Assembly: GCA_946611525.1 (NCBI GenBank)
Contig: CAMODS010000038.1
Location: 1-9,722 of the forward strand
Direction: 5' to 3'
Source: an uncultured Lachnospiraceae bacterium
Lineage (GTDB): Bacteria; Bacillota; Clostridia; Lachnospirales; Lachnospiraceae
Length of the DNA stretch: 9,722 nt
Part shown: in pieces, positions 1 through 6,934 of the stretch
Position numbering within the stretch: the first letter of the stretch is position 1
Layout: the number at the start of each line of letters is the position of its first letter
Translations under genes and position numbers: made by a program
The notes under the pieces: model-generated
The model's input: only the letters and a program-made list of their open reading frames with translations
The model's database searches: none
What the model was told of the DNA's origin: nothing

Positions 1-526
1 TTCAAAGCCTTTCTTCAAGCTTATGGAGATGAGACAGGTTACGATCGCCGCAGTTAACGGTTTTGCACTTGGCGGCGGATGTGAGATCGCAATGGCTTGT
101 GATATCAGGATCGCTTCCGACAACGCCATCTTTGGACAGCCTGAGACAGGACTGGGCATCATCCCCGGTTTTGGCGGCACACAGAGACTTGCCCGTCTTG
201 TAGGCATGGGCAGGGCAAAGGAGATGATCTTTACCTGTGACAATGTTGATGCTCAGGAAGCATATCGCATCGGTCTTGTAAATAAGGTGGTTCCCGCTGA
301 AGAACTTTATCCTACCTGTGAGGCTATGGCTAAAAAGATCATTTCAAAGGGAAGCTATGCCAATGCCGTTGCAAAGGCTGCTATCAACAATGGATACGAT
401 ATGGACATCCATAATGCAGTTGAGATGGAGGCCAACCTCTTTGGCGTGGTCAATGATACACATGACAAAAAGGAAGGCATGGGCGCATTCTTAGAGAAGC
501 GTGCAGCAGAACTTACTGACTTTTAA
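1..526 (+). CDS. crt: Enoyl-CoA hydratase/isomerase family protein (crotonase, probable 3-hydroxybutyryl-CoA dehydratase), 5'-truncated by the window edge
   Basis: This is the C-terminal two thirds of a crotonase-fold enzyme; the reading frame is open from base 2, so the gene begins left of the window. About 174 residues are visible against a usual length near 260. Crotonases of this type dehydrate 3-hydroxyacyl-CoA to enoyl-CoA, and in butyrate-forming clostridia they act between Hbd and Bcd in the cytoplasm. The oxyanion-hole segment ALGGGCE (bases about 68-85) and the following GQPETGLG segment are both present, so both catalytic glutamates (codons at 83-85 and 143-145) are kept. The PGFGGTQRL and AYRIGLVNKVV blocks are also family hallmarks. 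No butyryl-CoA pathway gene follows, so this is the 3' end of any such cluster. The exact substrate is inferred from similarity to clostridial Crt; a broader enoyl-CoA hydratase role is possible. The internal ATG at base 23 is not the true start. Confidence 0.9.
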   Translation, partial: SKPFFKLMEMRQVTIAAVNGFALGGGCEIAMACDIRIASDNAIFGQPETGLGIIPGFGGTQRLARLVGMGRAKEMIFTCDNVDAQEAYRIGLVNKVVPAEELYPTCEAMAKKIISKGSYANAVAKAAINNGYDMDIHNAVEMEANLFGVVNDTHDKKEGMGAFLEKRAAELTDF

Positions 527-556
527 TAAGCCTTCCACTGACGTATGAGGTGAAAT

Positions 557-1576
557 ATGAAGCTTATCAGCTTTGCAATACCTTGCTACAATTCATTTGC
601 TTATATGGGAAAGTGCATAGAGTCACTGCTTCCGGGAGGAGATGACATTGAGATCATCATCGTGGATGATGGCTCTATGGACAATACAGGTGATATAGCC
701 GATTCCTATGCCAGACATTATCCTGACATAGTAAAGGTCATACACAAGGAAAATGGTGGCCACGGCTCCGCAGTCAATGCGGGGCTTGCGGCCGCTTCAG
801 GCATGTATTTCAAGGTGGTGGATTCCGATGACTGGGTTGATCCGGACGCTTATAAAAAGGTGTTGGAGACCCTCCACATGCTGGTGGATGCCGGGACGCC
901 TGTTGACATGCTTTTGACAAATTATGTTTACGAAAAGATCTCCACGGACCAGCACCGCAGGATGTTTTACGGACCACTTTTTCCCAAGGGAGAGGTTATC
1001 GGCTGGGATGGGATGAAGCACAATATCAGGGGCTTTTCCATCCTGATGCATTCGGTGACTTACAAGACACAGATGCTTCGCGAGTGTGGACTTGTCCTGC
1101 CGGAGCACACATTTTATGTTGACAATCTTTTCGTATATATCCCATTACCGTATGTAAAGACTATTTATTATCTTGATGTTGATTTTTACAGATATTTTAT
1201 CGGACGAGAGGGCCAGTCAGTGACGGAGCAGATCATGGTCTCCCGCATAGACCAGCAGCTTAAGGTCAACTATCTTATGATAGATGCATACAACCTTTAC
1301 GAGATGGATATTGATGATCATCTCAGAAAGTACATGCTGTCATATCTTGAGACTATCACGGTGGTTTCGTCGGCTATAGGCTATGTCAGTCGCGACCCGG
1401 GCAATCTCGCCAAGGTGAAAAAGCTGTGGAAATATATAAAGGAAAAGGATATACGCACATACAGGCATTTAAGGTATGGCGTAATGGGTGGATCCATGAA
1501 TCTGCCGGGCAGACTGGGCAGGTATCTGTCAGTAAAGGCCTACAAGGTTTCTCAGAGGATCATTGGGTTTAACTGA
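557..1576 (+). CDS. Family 2 glycosyltransferase (GT-A fold), soluble
   Basis: The 339-residue protein is predicted to transfer a sugar from a nucleotide-sugar donor to an unidentified acceptor, probably for a cell-surface glycan. The N-terminal GT2 domain (about residues 3-110) shows the opening strand SFAIPCYNS, the nucleotide-binding VDDGS at 36-40, the ENGGHGSAVNAGL segment at 65-77, and a DSDDW metal-binding (DXD-type) motif at 89-93. There is no signal peptide or membrane helix, so it acts on the cytoplasmic side; the basic C-terminal tail (about 290-339) could help it sit on the membrane or bind acceptor. The start is supported by GAGG at 547-550, six bases before the ATG. It lies 30 bases after the crotonase, with no promoter seen in that gap, and 120 bases before the chemoreceptor, which has its own promoter. 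Family assignment is firm; donor and acceptor cannot be read from the sequence. Confidence 0.9.
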   Translation: MKLISFAIPCYNSFAYMGKCIESLLPGGDDIEIIIVDDGSMDNTGDIADSYARHYPDIVKVIHKENGGHGSAVNAGLAAASGMYFKVVDSDDWVDPDAYKKVLETLHMLVDAGTPVDMLLTNYVYEKISTDQHRRMFYGPLFPKGEVIGWDGMKHNIRGFSILMHSVTYKTQMLRECGLVLPEHTFYVDNLFVYIPLPYVKTIYYLDVDFYRYFIGREGQSVTEQIMVSRIDQQLKVNYLMIDAYNLYEMDIDDHLRKYMLSYLETITVVSSAIGYVSRDPGNLAKVKKLWKYIKEKDIRTYRHLRYGVMGGSMNLPGRLGRYLSVKAYKVSQRIIGFN

Positions 1577-1589
1577 CGCAGATTTTCTA

Positions 1590-1618
1590 TGGAAAAGTAA
1601 AAATCGTTGTATTATAAT
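1590..1618 (+). promoter_or_regulatory. Probable sigma-70-type promoter for the chemoreceptor signalling operon
   Basis: A perfect -10 box TATAAT lies at 1613-1618, with TGGAAA (4 of 6 matches to TTGACA) at 1590-1595 and a 17-base spacer. Transcription would start near 1625, giving a leader of about 70 bases before the ATG at 1697. The site sits in the A+T-rich gap after the glycosyltransferase stop. The -10 is convincing and the -35 is mediocre. I saw no matching motility (sigma-28) promoter. It would drive the chemoreceptor and probably the three genes after it. Confidence 0.55.
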
Positions 1619-1639
1619 TAAAACATATTTTCTTGTCTT

Positions 1640-1668
1640 TGCATATCGCATTCATTTTTGGGTATGCG
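1640..1668 (+). other. Possible leader hairpin upstream of the chemoreceptor gene
   Basis: TGCATATC at 1640-1647 can pair with GGTATGCG at 1661-1668 (eight pairs, two of them G-T wobbles) around a 13-base loop. An overlapping alternative pairs CGCAT at 1647-1651 with ATGCG at 1664-1668. The two structures exclude each other and both lie inside the predicted 5' leader. They are short, so this may be chance. No known riboswitch consensus is recognised. Confidence 0.25.
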
Positions 1669-1685
1669 TATTGTGTTGAGGGAAT

Positions 1686-1691
1686 GGAGGG
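1686..1691 (+). promoter_or_regulatory. Ribosome binding site that fixes the chemoreceptor start
   Basis: GGAGGG lies five bases before the ATG at 1697. It selects that start over the in-frame TTG at 1658 and ATG at 1664, neither of which has a purine-rich site at a suitable distance. Confidence 0.8.
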
Positions 1692-1696
1692 TTAGT

Positions 1697-3457
1697 ATGA
1701 AAAATCTATCGATACGGTTCAAACTTCTGCTTGCGGCTTTACCCATGCTGGTTGCTGCGATCATAGGAATGCTTCTTTTGGCATCCGAAGTCAATGATGC
1801 CATGGATGAGTCGGAAAAGATCTACTATGAACAGCTTTACAATGTTACTGATCTTGTGACAACGGCAGACCGTGATCTGTATCAGGCGAGACTGGCTCAG
1901 GAGCAGGCTTTTGGAGAGATAATGTCCGGTAATGAGCCTTCTGCGGACTATGTTGATGGTTTTATGGACAATGCCCAGCAGACCTATGACGGAGTCCAGA
2001 GCATCAAGGCGATAGTTGAAAAGTACCCTTCTCTTGGAAAGTATTCCGTCGATGGTCATGATATCAATTCTTCCATAGAAAAGTTTGAGTCCAATTTTAA
2101 GGCATGGCAGGATCTGGCCAATCCCGAGGGACTTACAGCCAACAAGTACAAACAGGCCGACACCTATTTTGTTATGGTGCGTGAGCCCATCGATGTTATG
2201 GGTGAGGTGGTTAAGAGTTATGCCGCCTACGAAAAGGAACAGCTGGAATCCGAGATCCATACAAAGCTTATTTTCATTATTGCGATCATTATAGTGGTAC
2301 TGCTCATTGTGGTAGCATTTGCCATCTTTATCATCCGCTATATCAGGACCAATCTTGCATATGTTACCGGCAAGATCGAGTCCATTGCCAAAAACGATCT
2401 TACTGATACCATCAAGCCTCTGGAGGGTACCGACGAGATATGCACACTCAATCGTGCAGCAAGGGATGTTCAGGGGCACCTTTTGGAGATGATCTCCATG
2501 CTTCAGGGATCATCCATGGCACTGGCTGAGTCTTCCACTCAGATGGGTCACAGTACATCAGAGACCTCCGGATCCATCGCACACATCAACAGTGCGGCTT
2601 CGGAACTTGCCAATACAGCCACATCCCAGGCAACGGATATTGCTGATATCGCAAAACACATGACCACGGTTGATGAGATGATGCAAAAGAACACCTCCAA
2701 TGCCAATGCACTTGCAGAGGTTTCTGCTCAGATCCGTCAGGTTACCGATGAGGGACTTCAGAGAGTTGATGGTCTTAAGAACATTACGGACCAGAGCGTA
2801 GCTGCCTTTGAGGAGATATTCGAGGTGATCGGTGGTATCGAGGAGTCTACCAAAAAGATCTCTGAGGCATCAAACCTCATTTCTTCCATTGCCAGCCAGA
2901 CCAATCTGCTGTCACTGAACGCTTCCATAGAGGCAGCACGTGCAGGAGAGGCAGGCAAGGGCTTTGCGGTGGTTGCTGACGAGATCAGGGATCTGTCCGA
3001 GCAGTCTGCCAATTCCGTTAATATCATCAACGAGATGCTTGCTGACCTCCAGCACAATACAGACAATGCAGCAAGACAAAGTGACAACGTACGTGAATAC
3101 GTCAGCCGTCAGAAGGAGGCTGTGGAGGAGACCAGCAACAGCTTTACGGATATCGCAAGCGGTATCCAGAATATCAATGCTACTGTAGATGAGTTACATT
3201 CTGCCAACAGTAATCTCAGTGAAGGAGTTGCCAATATTTCCGGCCTCATCGAGAATCTGTCGGCTATCTCTGAAGAAAACGCCGCAACAGCACAGGAGCT
3301 CAATGCTACTACTGATACTGTCAACACCAGTGTTGAAGTGCTTGCAGAAAACGGTAACAGTGTAAATCGTTCAGCCCTTGATCTTGAACGTATCATCAAA
3401 GAGTTCAAGGTGGACGAGTCAGGCATGCCAGAGGTTGTTGCCGATCAGGAGGATTGA
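1697..3457 (+). CDS. Methyl-accepting chemotaxis protein (membrane chemoreceptor)
   Basis: This 586-residue receptor would sense an external ligand and control the CheA kinase. Domains in order: a basic N-terminus and TM1 (about residues 9-30); a mostly helical extracytoplasmic region (about 31-188) resembling a four-helix-bundle ligand domain; TM2 (about 191-216), a run of Ile/Val; a HAMP domain (about 217-270); and a long coiled-coil signalling domain to about 575. The hairpin tip is canonical: QTNLLSLNASIEAARAGE starts at residue 401 and is followed by GKGFAVVADEIRDLSEQS. Segments such as ISEENAATAQE near the C-terminus look like methylation helices. There is no C-terminal NWETF-like CheR tether; the protein ends in an acidic ADQED. 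The start follows the ribosome site at 1686-1691. No che genes are in the window, so it must use a chemotaxis array encoded elsewhere. It is the first gene of the probable signalling operon, and the ligand is unknown. Confidence 0.93.
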   Translation: MKNLSIRFKLLLAALPMLVAAIIGMLLLASEVNDAMDESEKIYYEQLYNVTDLVTTADRDLYQARLAQEQAFGEIMSGNEPSADYVDGFMDNAQQTYDGVQSIKAIVEKYPSLGKYSVDGHDINSSIEKFESNFKAWQDLANPEGLTANKYKQADTYFVMVREPIDVMGEVVKSYAAYEKEQLESEIHTKLIFIIAIIIVVLLIVVAFAIFIIRYIRTNLAYVTGKIESIAKNDLTDTIKPLEGTDEICTLNRAARDVQGHLLEMISMLQGSSMALAESSTQMGHSTSETSGSIAHINSAASELANTATSQATDIADIAKHMTTVDEMMQKNTSNANALAEVSAQIRQVTDEGLQRVDGLKNITDQSVAAFEEIFEVIGGIEESTKKISEASNLISSIASQTNLLSLNASIEAARAGEAGKGFAVVADEIRDLSEQSANSVNIINEMLADLQHNTDNAARQSDNVREYVSRQKEAVEETSNSFTDIASGIQNINATVDELHSANSNLSEGVANISGLIENLSAISEENAATAQELNATTDTVNTSVEVLAENGNSVNRSALDLERIIKEFKVDESGMPEVVADQED

Positions 3458-3483
3458 CCGGTCTATTCATTCACGAACCGCAT

Positions 3484-3490
3484 GGGGGAG
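3484..3490 (+). promoter_or_regulatory. Ribosome binding site that fixes the diguanylate cyclase start
   Basis: GGGGGAG lies five bases before the ATG at 3496. It favours this start over a TTG at 3454, which overlaps the chemoreceptor stop and has an AGGAGG only one base away, too close for normal initiation. Confidence 0.7.
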
Positions 3491-3495
3491 CGGAT

Positions 3496-4614
3496 ATGGA
3501 CAGCATTTTTAAGGGGATGACTCATGTCCAGAGTATTTCAAAAGAGTACCTTGAGGCGGAGTCGGAGTCTATTGCAAAACAGAATCAGGGAGTGCTGTGT
3601 ACAGTAAGCATACTGTACACAGCAATTCTTGTTGCTTACAACATTATAGTTCCCATCAAGTTTGCAAACTGGGGCATCACCTATATTTACAGAGTGGCGC
3701 TGGTGGTTCAGGTTTTTGTATTCCTTTTTATTCTACTCAGGCATTTCAATAAAGAACGTGGTTTCAAAGAGGTTCAGGTCACGTGCCTGATTTTTCAGCT
3801 TTATGTCATGGTCTTTGTGATCGTGATCTCAGTGGTTCCTCCATGGATGCCTCAGAGTGCTATATATTTTGCGCCCATTATGATCGGTTTCATCCCGTCC
3901 TTTATTTTTACATGGAATGTGACCGCCATGATGACTGTGATAGAATCTGTGGCGCTTATTATAGCCTCCTTCATATTCAAGTCTGAGGAGATATTCTCCA
4001 TCAATTTTTTCGCGGCGCTTTTAGCCATGTTCATGGGGATATACCTGTCGTTTCTGGTTTACCATTTCCGCAACACTACCTATCAGCAGGGAGAGCTGGT
4101 CAAGGAGATGGCCAGAAAGGATGTATTGACGCAGATCTACAACAGAGGTGCGGTGGAGGAAAAGCTCCTTAAGTATATAAAAAAGCACTCAAAAGAGAGA
4201 CTTACACTTTGTATTGTTGATGTGGATAATTTTAAATCTGTTAATGATTCCCTTGGGCATGCCACGGGAGACCACGTGTTAAAAAGCGTAGCATCAATCC
4301 TGCGCAATGTGGGAGGTGACCATGCCATAGTGGGACGCATGGGTGGAGACGAGTTTATGATGTTCTTTAAAAAGGATATCAGTCGCGCCCAGGTTGAGGC
4401 ATGCCTGGATCGTGTCAGGGCTGACATGCACGGCATAGTAACCGGCAGCCCGGACATAGCCATTACCACCAGCATCGGAGCCTACGAAAAGCCCGAGGGG
4501 GTTGAGGTTTTGTACGAGACCATGTTCCAGCGCGCAGACGAGGCGCTTTACAGGGTCAAGAAAAAGGGCAAGGATTCATATGAGTTTTATGTTGAGCAGA
4601 CAGAGGGTTTGTGA
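3496..4614 (+). CDS. Membrane-bound diguanylate cyclase (six-TM sensor + GGDEF)
   Basis: The 372-residue protein is predicted to make c-di-GMP from two GTP at the inner face of the membrane. About six hydrophobic segments (residues 33-52, 61-81, 95-114, 122-139, 143-161, 168-189) form an integral membrane sensor with no large outer domain. A short linker leads to a full GGDEF domain (about 205-370). The substrate and metal residues are in place: DVDNFKSVND from residue 242, GHATGD after it, and an intact GGDEF at 283-287. The RxxD product-inhibition site normally found just upstream of GGDEF is missing; that position reads GDHA. The domain is therefore probably active and not subject to classical I-site feedback. 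No EAL domain is present. The gene begins 38 bases after the chemoreceptor stop and ends 7 bases before the first hybrid kinase. A perfect 14-bp inverted repeat overlies codons 33-43. Activity is inferred from motifs, and the signal sensed is unknown. Confidence 0.92.
   Translation: MDSIFKGMTHVQSISKEYLEAESESIAKQNQGVLCTVSILYTAILVAYNIIVPIKFANWGITYIYRVALVVQVFVFLFILLRHFNKERGFKEVQVTCLIFQLYVMVFVIVISVVPPWMPQSAIYFAPIMIGFIPSFIFTWNVTAMMTVIESVALIIASFIFKSEEIFSINFFAALLAMFMGIYLSFLVYHFRNTTYQQGELVKEMARKDVLTQIYNRGAVEEKLLKYIKKHSKERLTLCIVDVDNFKSVNDSLGHATGDHVLKSVASILRNVGGDHAIVGRMGGDEFMMFFKKDISRAQVEACLDRVRADMHGIVTGSPDIAITTSIGAYEKPEGVEVLYETMFQRADEALYRVKKKGKDSYEFYVEQTEGL
3593..3624. repeat. Perfect inverted repeat (14-bp arms, 4-nt loop) inside the diguanylate cyclase gene
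   Basis: TGCTGTGTACAGTA at 3593-3606 is the exact reverse complement of TACTGTACACAGCA at 3611-3624, separated by AGCA. Each arm contains the self-complementary hexamer TGTACA (3598-3603 and 3614-3619), with centres 16 bases apart. The repeat covers codons 33-43, encoding the start of the first membrane helix, and lies about 100 bases into the gene. In mRNA it would form a stable stem-loop; in DNA it could be a site for a dimeric regulator. The downstream bases (ATTCTTGTTGC) are only partly T-rich, so it is not a standard intrinsic terminator. The structure is directly seen; its role is unknown. Confidence 0.9.
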
Positions 4615-4621
4615 TTGATTT

Positions 4622-6934
4622 ATGATTGACGCGTTGCTTAGACATCCGGAGGCTCATATAGAGGCATCCGCGATTCTTTTCAATATCATACTTATTATCT
4701 TTTCAGTCAGGCAGACCAGGCGCAAGACCGATGAGTCAAAGGCTTTCAGAAGACTGACTACCTACAGTATGATCATCATCTATACTGAGGTAATCCGCGC
4801 CTGGATGCGTGATCTGGTGCCGTCTGTCTGGTCATACTACCTGCTCAATACCACAAATATAGCGTCATATCTCGCTGTTATGCTATACGGCTTTGGACTT
4901 ATCACCTATCTTAGCTTTGTTTTTGATAAAAAGGTGAATAAGGCGTATAAGATATTTGAGTATGCCTTTATGCTGGTGTATGCGTATTTTATTGTCCGTA
5001 ACATGTGGGACGGATGTATTTCATTATACAGCTTTGAGGAACACAGATTCCTTCACGGACCCCTTTACTGGTCTGTGGGTATCGGTATGCCCATTTTTGC
5101 CTATACCTGCGGATTGATCTTTTTCATTGCAAATGCAAGGAACCTGCGATCCAGATCACGGATGACCATGTATGTGGCGGCGATACTTATGGTCGTGGGT
5201 ATGGTGGCCCAGCCCCTTTTGGGTAATATCTTTACCTTAAGTGGTCTCATGTCTTCGCTTGTGCTTTTTGTTATATATCTCAGTATAGAGACAGAGGACT
5301 ATTCCCAGCTTATGGACATGACAGAGTCGCTGGAACAGGCCAGGGAGGAGGCACTGGCTGCCAATGAGGCAAAGAGCACTTTTTTGGCAAACATGTCCCA
5401 TGAGATACGTACACCTCTTAATGCCTTTATGGGATTAAATGAGATGATCCTCAAGGAATCCCACGATTTTGCGACCATAGACCATGCCAGGGATATGAGA
5501 CAGGCCGGGGATGCCCTGCTTACCATCATAAATCAGGTTTTGGATATTTCAAAGATAGAGACCGGCAACATAGATTTTGTTGAGGCTGAGTATCATCTTT
5601 CGGATATGCTTGATGATGTGGAGATCATCATCGGTTCCCGCGTCAAGGATAAGGGACTTACCTATATCGCCGAGGTGGATCAGGATCTTCCCGATCATCT
5701 GATTGGAGATTCGGTCCGTATCCGCCAGATCCTTGTAAATGTTTTAAACAACTCCGTTAAGTACACCATACATGGTGTGGTGGTGCTCTGCGTCAGGGGT
5801 GAGATCCGTGATGATAAAAAGATGGAGTTGATGATCCAGATCACCGATACGGGCATAGGCATAAAGGAGGAGGATCTAAAGAATCTTTTTGATTCCTACA
5901 AGCGTGTCAATGAAGGTAAGATAAAGGGAGTAGAGGGAACAGGTATAGGTCTTTCCATAGTTAAGAGCTTCGTGGAGAACATGGGCGGAACTATAAAGGT
6001 GGAAAGTAACTACGGCATGGGTACCATGACCTATATCACCATTCCTCAGGAATACCTTAAGGGAGATACCATACGTGATGTTTCAGACCGTGAGATAGAG
6101 ACAAGGCTCGATGATACGGTAACTGAATTTGATGCCACAGGGAAAAAGGTACTTGTGGTTGATGACAATGAGATGAACATCAAGGTGGTCGAGGGCTTTT
6201 TAAAGGATACGGGTATCCACGTGACAACTGCCGGTGGAGGCCGTGAGGCTCTTGCCATTCTAAAGATCAAAAAGTTCGATCTCATCCTTTTGGATGCGTT
6301 CATGCCTGTAGTGGACGGTCCTGAGGTATTTAGGACCATACGTGAGGACGAGCGTGCCAAAAACCATGATACACCCTGTATCGTACTTACGGCTGATGCC
6401 CTGTCCGGATCAGAGAAAAAATATATGGACATGGGCTTTGATGCCTATCTACCCAAGCCTGTTGAGGCAGACAAGCTAAAAGAGGCAGTCAGGTGCTTTT
6501 TGAAGGTGGAGAAAAGGGCAAAGGCTGTACAGGAGGATTTCTTTGAGGACAAGGATGAGGAAAAGGAGTTGGATCCTTCGGAGATAGATGCCGAGGAGGG
6601 CTTGGCAGCCTGCGGTGATATCCGGGATTACAAGGATCACCTCAGAGGTTTTATCAGCCAGTGGCAGGGCAAGTCCGTTTCCCTCAAAAAATATCTGGAT
6701 GAGGGCGACTTTAAACAGTATGTCATCACCGTACATGGTGTAAAGACTTCGAGCCGGGCCATAGGAGCTTACGGTCTTGGGGAGATGGCAGACAGGCTGG
6801 AGATCGTGGCCAAGGCAGCCATGAAAAATGAGGATCTGGATAAAAATGAAGAGATCCTCATAAATGATACACCGGAATTCCTTGGAATTTATGAGATAGT
6901 TGCAAAAAAAGCAGGAGAAATGATAGATGGTTGA
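4622..6934 (+). CDS. Hybrid sensor histidine kinase with multi-TM sensor, HisKA, HATPase, REC and HPt domains
   Basis: This 770-residue protein carries a complete His-Asp-His phosphorelay up to the HPt step. Residues 1-222 hold about seven hydrophobic segments ending in IETEDY. A coiled-coil linker (about 226-250) leads to HisKA with the H-box MSHEIRTPLN, phosphoacceptor His260. The HATPase domain shows the N-box VNVLNNSVKYT, DTGIGI and GTGIGLSI. The receiver (about 508-625) has the acidic pair Asp514/Asp515, phosphoacceptor Asp558 in LLDAFMP, and Lys612 in the PKP motif. A highly acidic linker (about 635-655) precedes the HPt domain, with His705 in HGVKTSS. All key residues are present. The start is the first possible one: a TGA lies in frame two codons upstream. 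The ribosome site (GAGGG, 4603-4607) is 14 bases away, so translation may be coupled to the cyclase, whose stop is 7 bases upstream. The HPt target is not in the window. The sensor is not one I can name. Confidence 0.93.
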   Translation: MIDALLRHPEAHIEASAILFNIILIIFSVRQTRRKTDESKAFRRLTTYSMIIIYTEVIRAWMRDLVPSVWSYYLLNTTNIASYLAVMLYGFGLITYLSFVFDKKVNKAYKIFEYAFMLVYAYFIVRNMWDGCISLYSFEEHRFLHGPLYWSVGIGMPIFAYTCGLIFFIANARNLRSRSRMTMYVAAILMVVGMVAQPLLGNIFTLSGLMSSLVLFVIYLSIETEDYSQLMDMTESLEQAREEALAANEAKSTFLANMSHEIRTPLNAFMGLNEMILKESHDFATIDHARDMRQAGDALLTIINQVLDISKIETGNIDFVEAEYHLSDMLDDVEIIIGSRVKDKGLTYIAEVDQDLPDHLIGDSVRIRQILVNVLNNSVKYTIHGVVVLCVRGEIRDDKKMELMIQITDTGIGIKEEDLKNLFDSYKRVNEGKIKGVEGTGIGLSIVKSFVENMGGTIKVESNYGMGTMTYITIPQEYLKGDTIRDVSDREIETRLDDTVTEFDATGKKVLVVDDNEMNIKVVEGFLKDTGIHVTTAGGGREALAILKIKKFDLILLDAFMPVVDGPEVFRTIREDERAKNHDTPCIVLTADALSGSEKKYMDMGFDAYLPKPVEADKLKEAVRCFLKVEKRAKAVQEDFFEDKDEEKELDPSEIDAEEGLAACGDIRDYKDHLRGFISQWQGKSVSLKKYLDEGDFKQYVITVHGVKTSSRAIGAYGLGEMADRLEIVAKAAMKNEDLDKNEEILINDTPEFLGIYEIVAKKAGEMIDG

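Noticed and set aside
1619..1648. Possible sigma-28 (motility) promoter before the chemoreceptor
   Set aside because: A TAAA is present but the spacing to the nearest GCxxATxx-like element is about 18 bases and the match is poor. The TATAAT promoter is the better reading.
1577..1696. c-di-GMP riboswitch in the chemoreceptor leader
   Set aside because: I checked because of the neighbouring diguanylate cyclase, but the leader is too short and shows none of the conserved GEMM-type sequence.
1739..2479. Long open frame on the minus strand (246 codons) opposite the chemoreceptor
   Set aside because: It is antisense to a well-supported gene and the predicted peptide shows no recognisable domain. 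It looks like a codon-usage shadow.
3447..3456. AGGAGG followed by TTG as the start of the diguanylate cyclase
   Set aside because: The spacing is only one base, and the AGGAGG is explained by the last codons of the chemoreceptor. The ATG at 3496 with GGGGGAG five bases upstream fits better.
6876..6889. Near-palindrome AATTCC-TT-GGAATT just before the second kinase
   Set aside because: Six-base arms with a two-base centre cannot fold well as RNA and are within chance expectation; it lies in the coding sequence of the first kinase.
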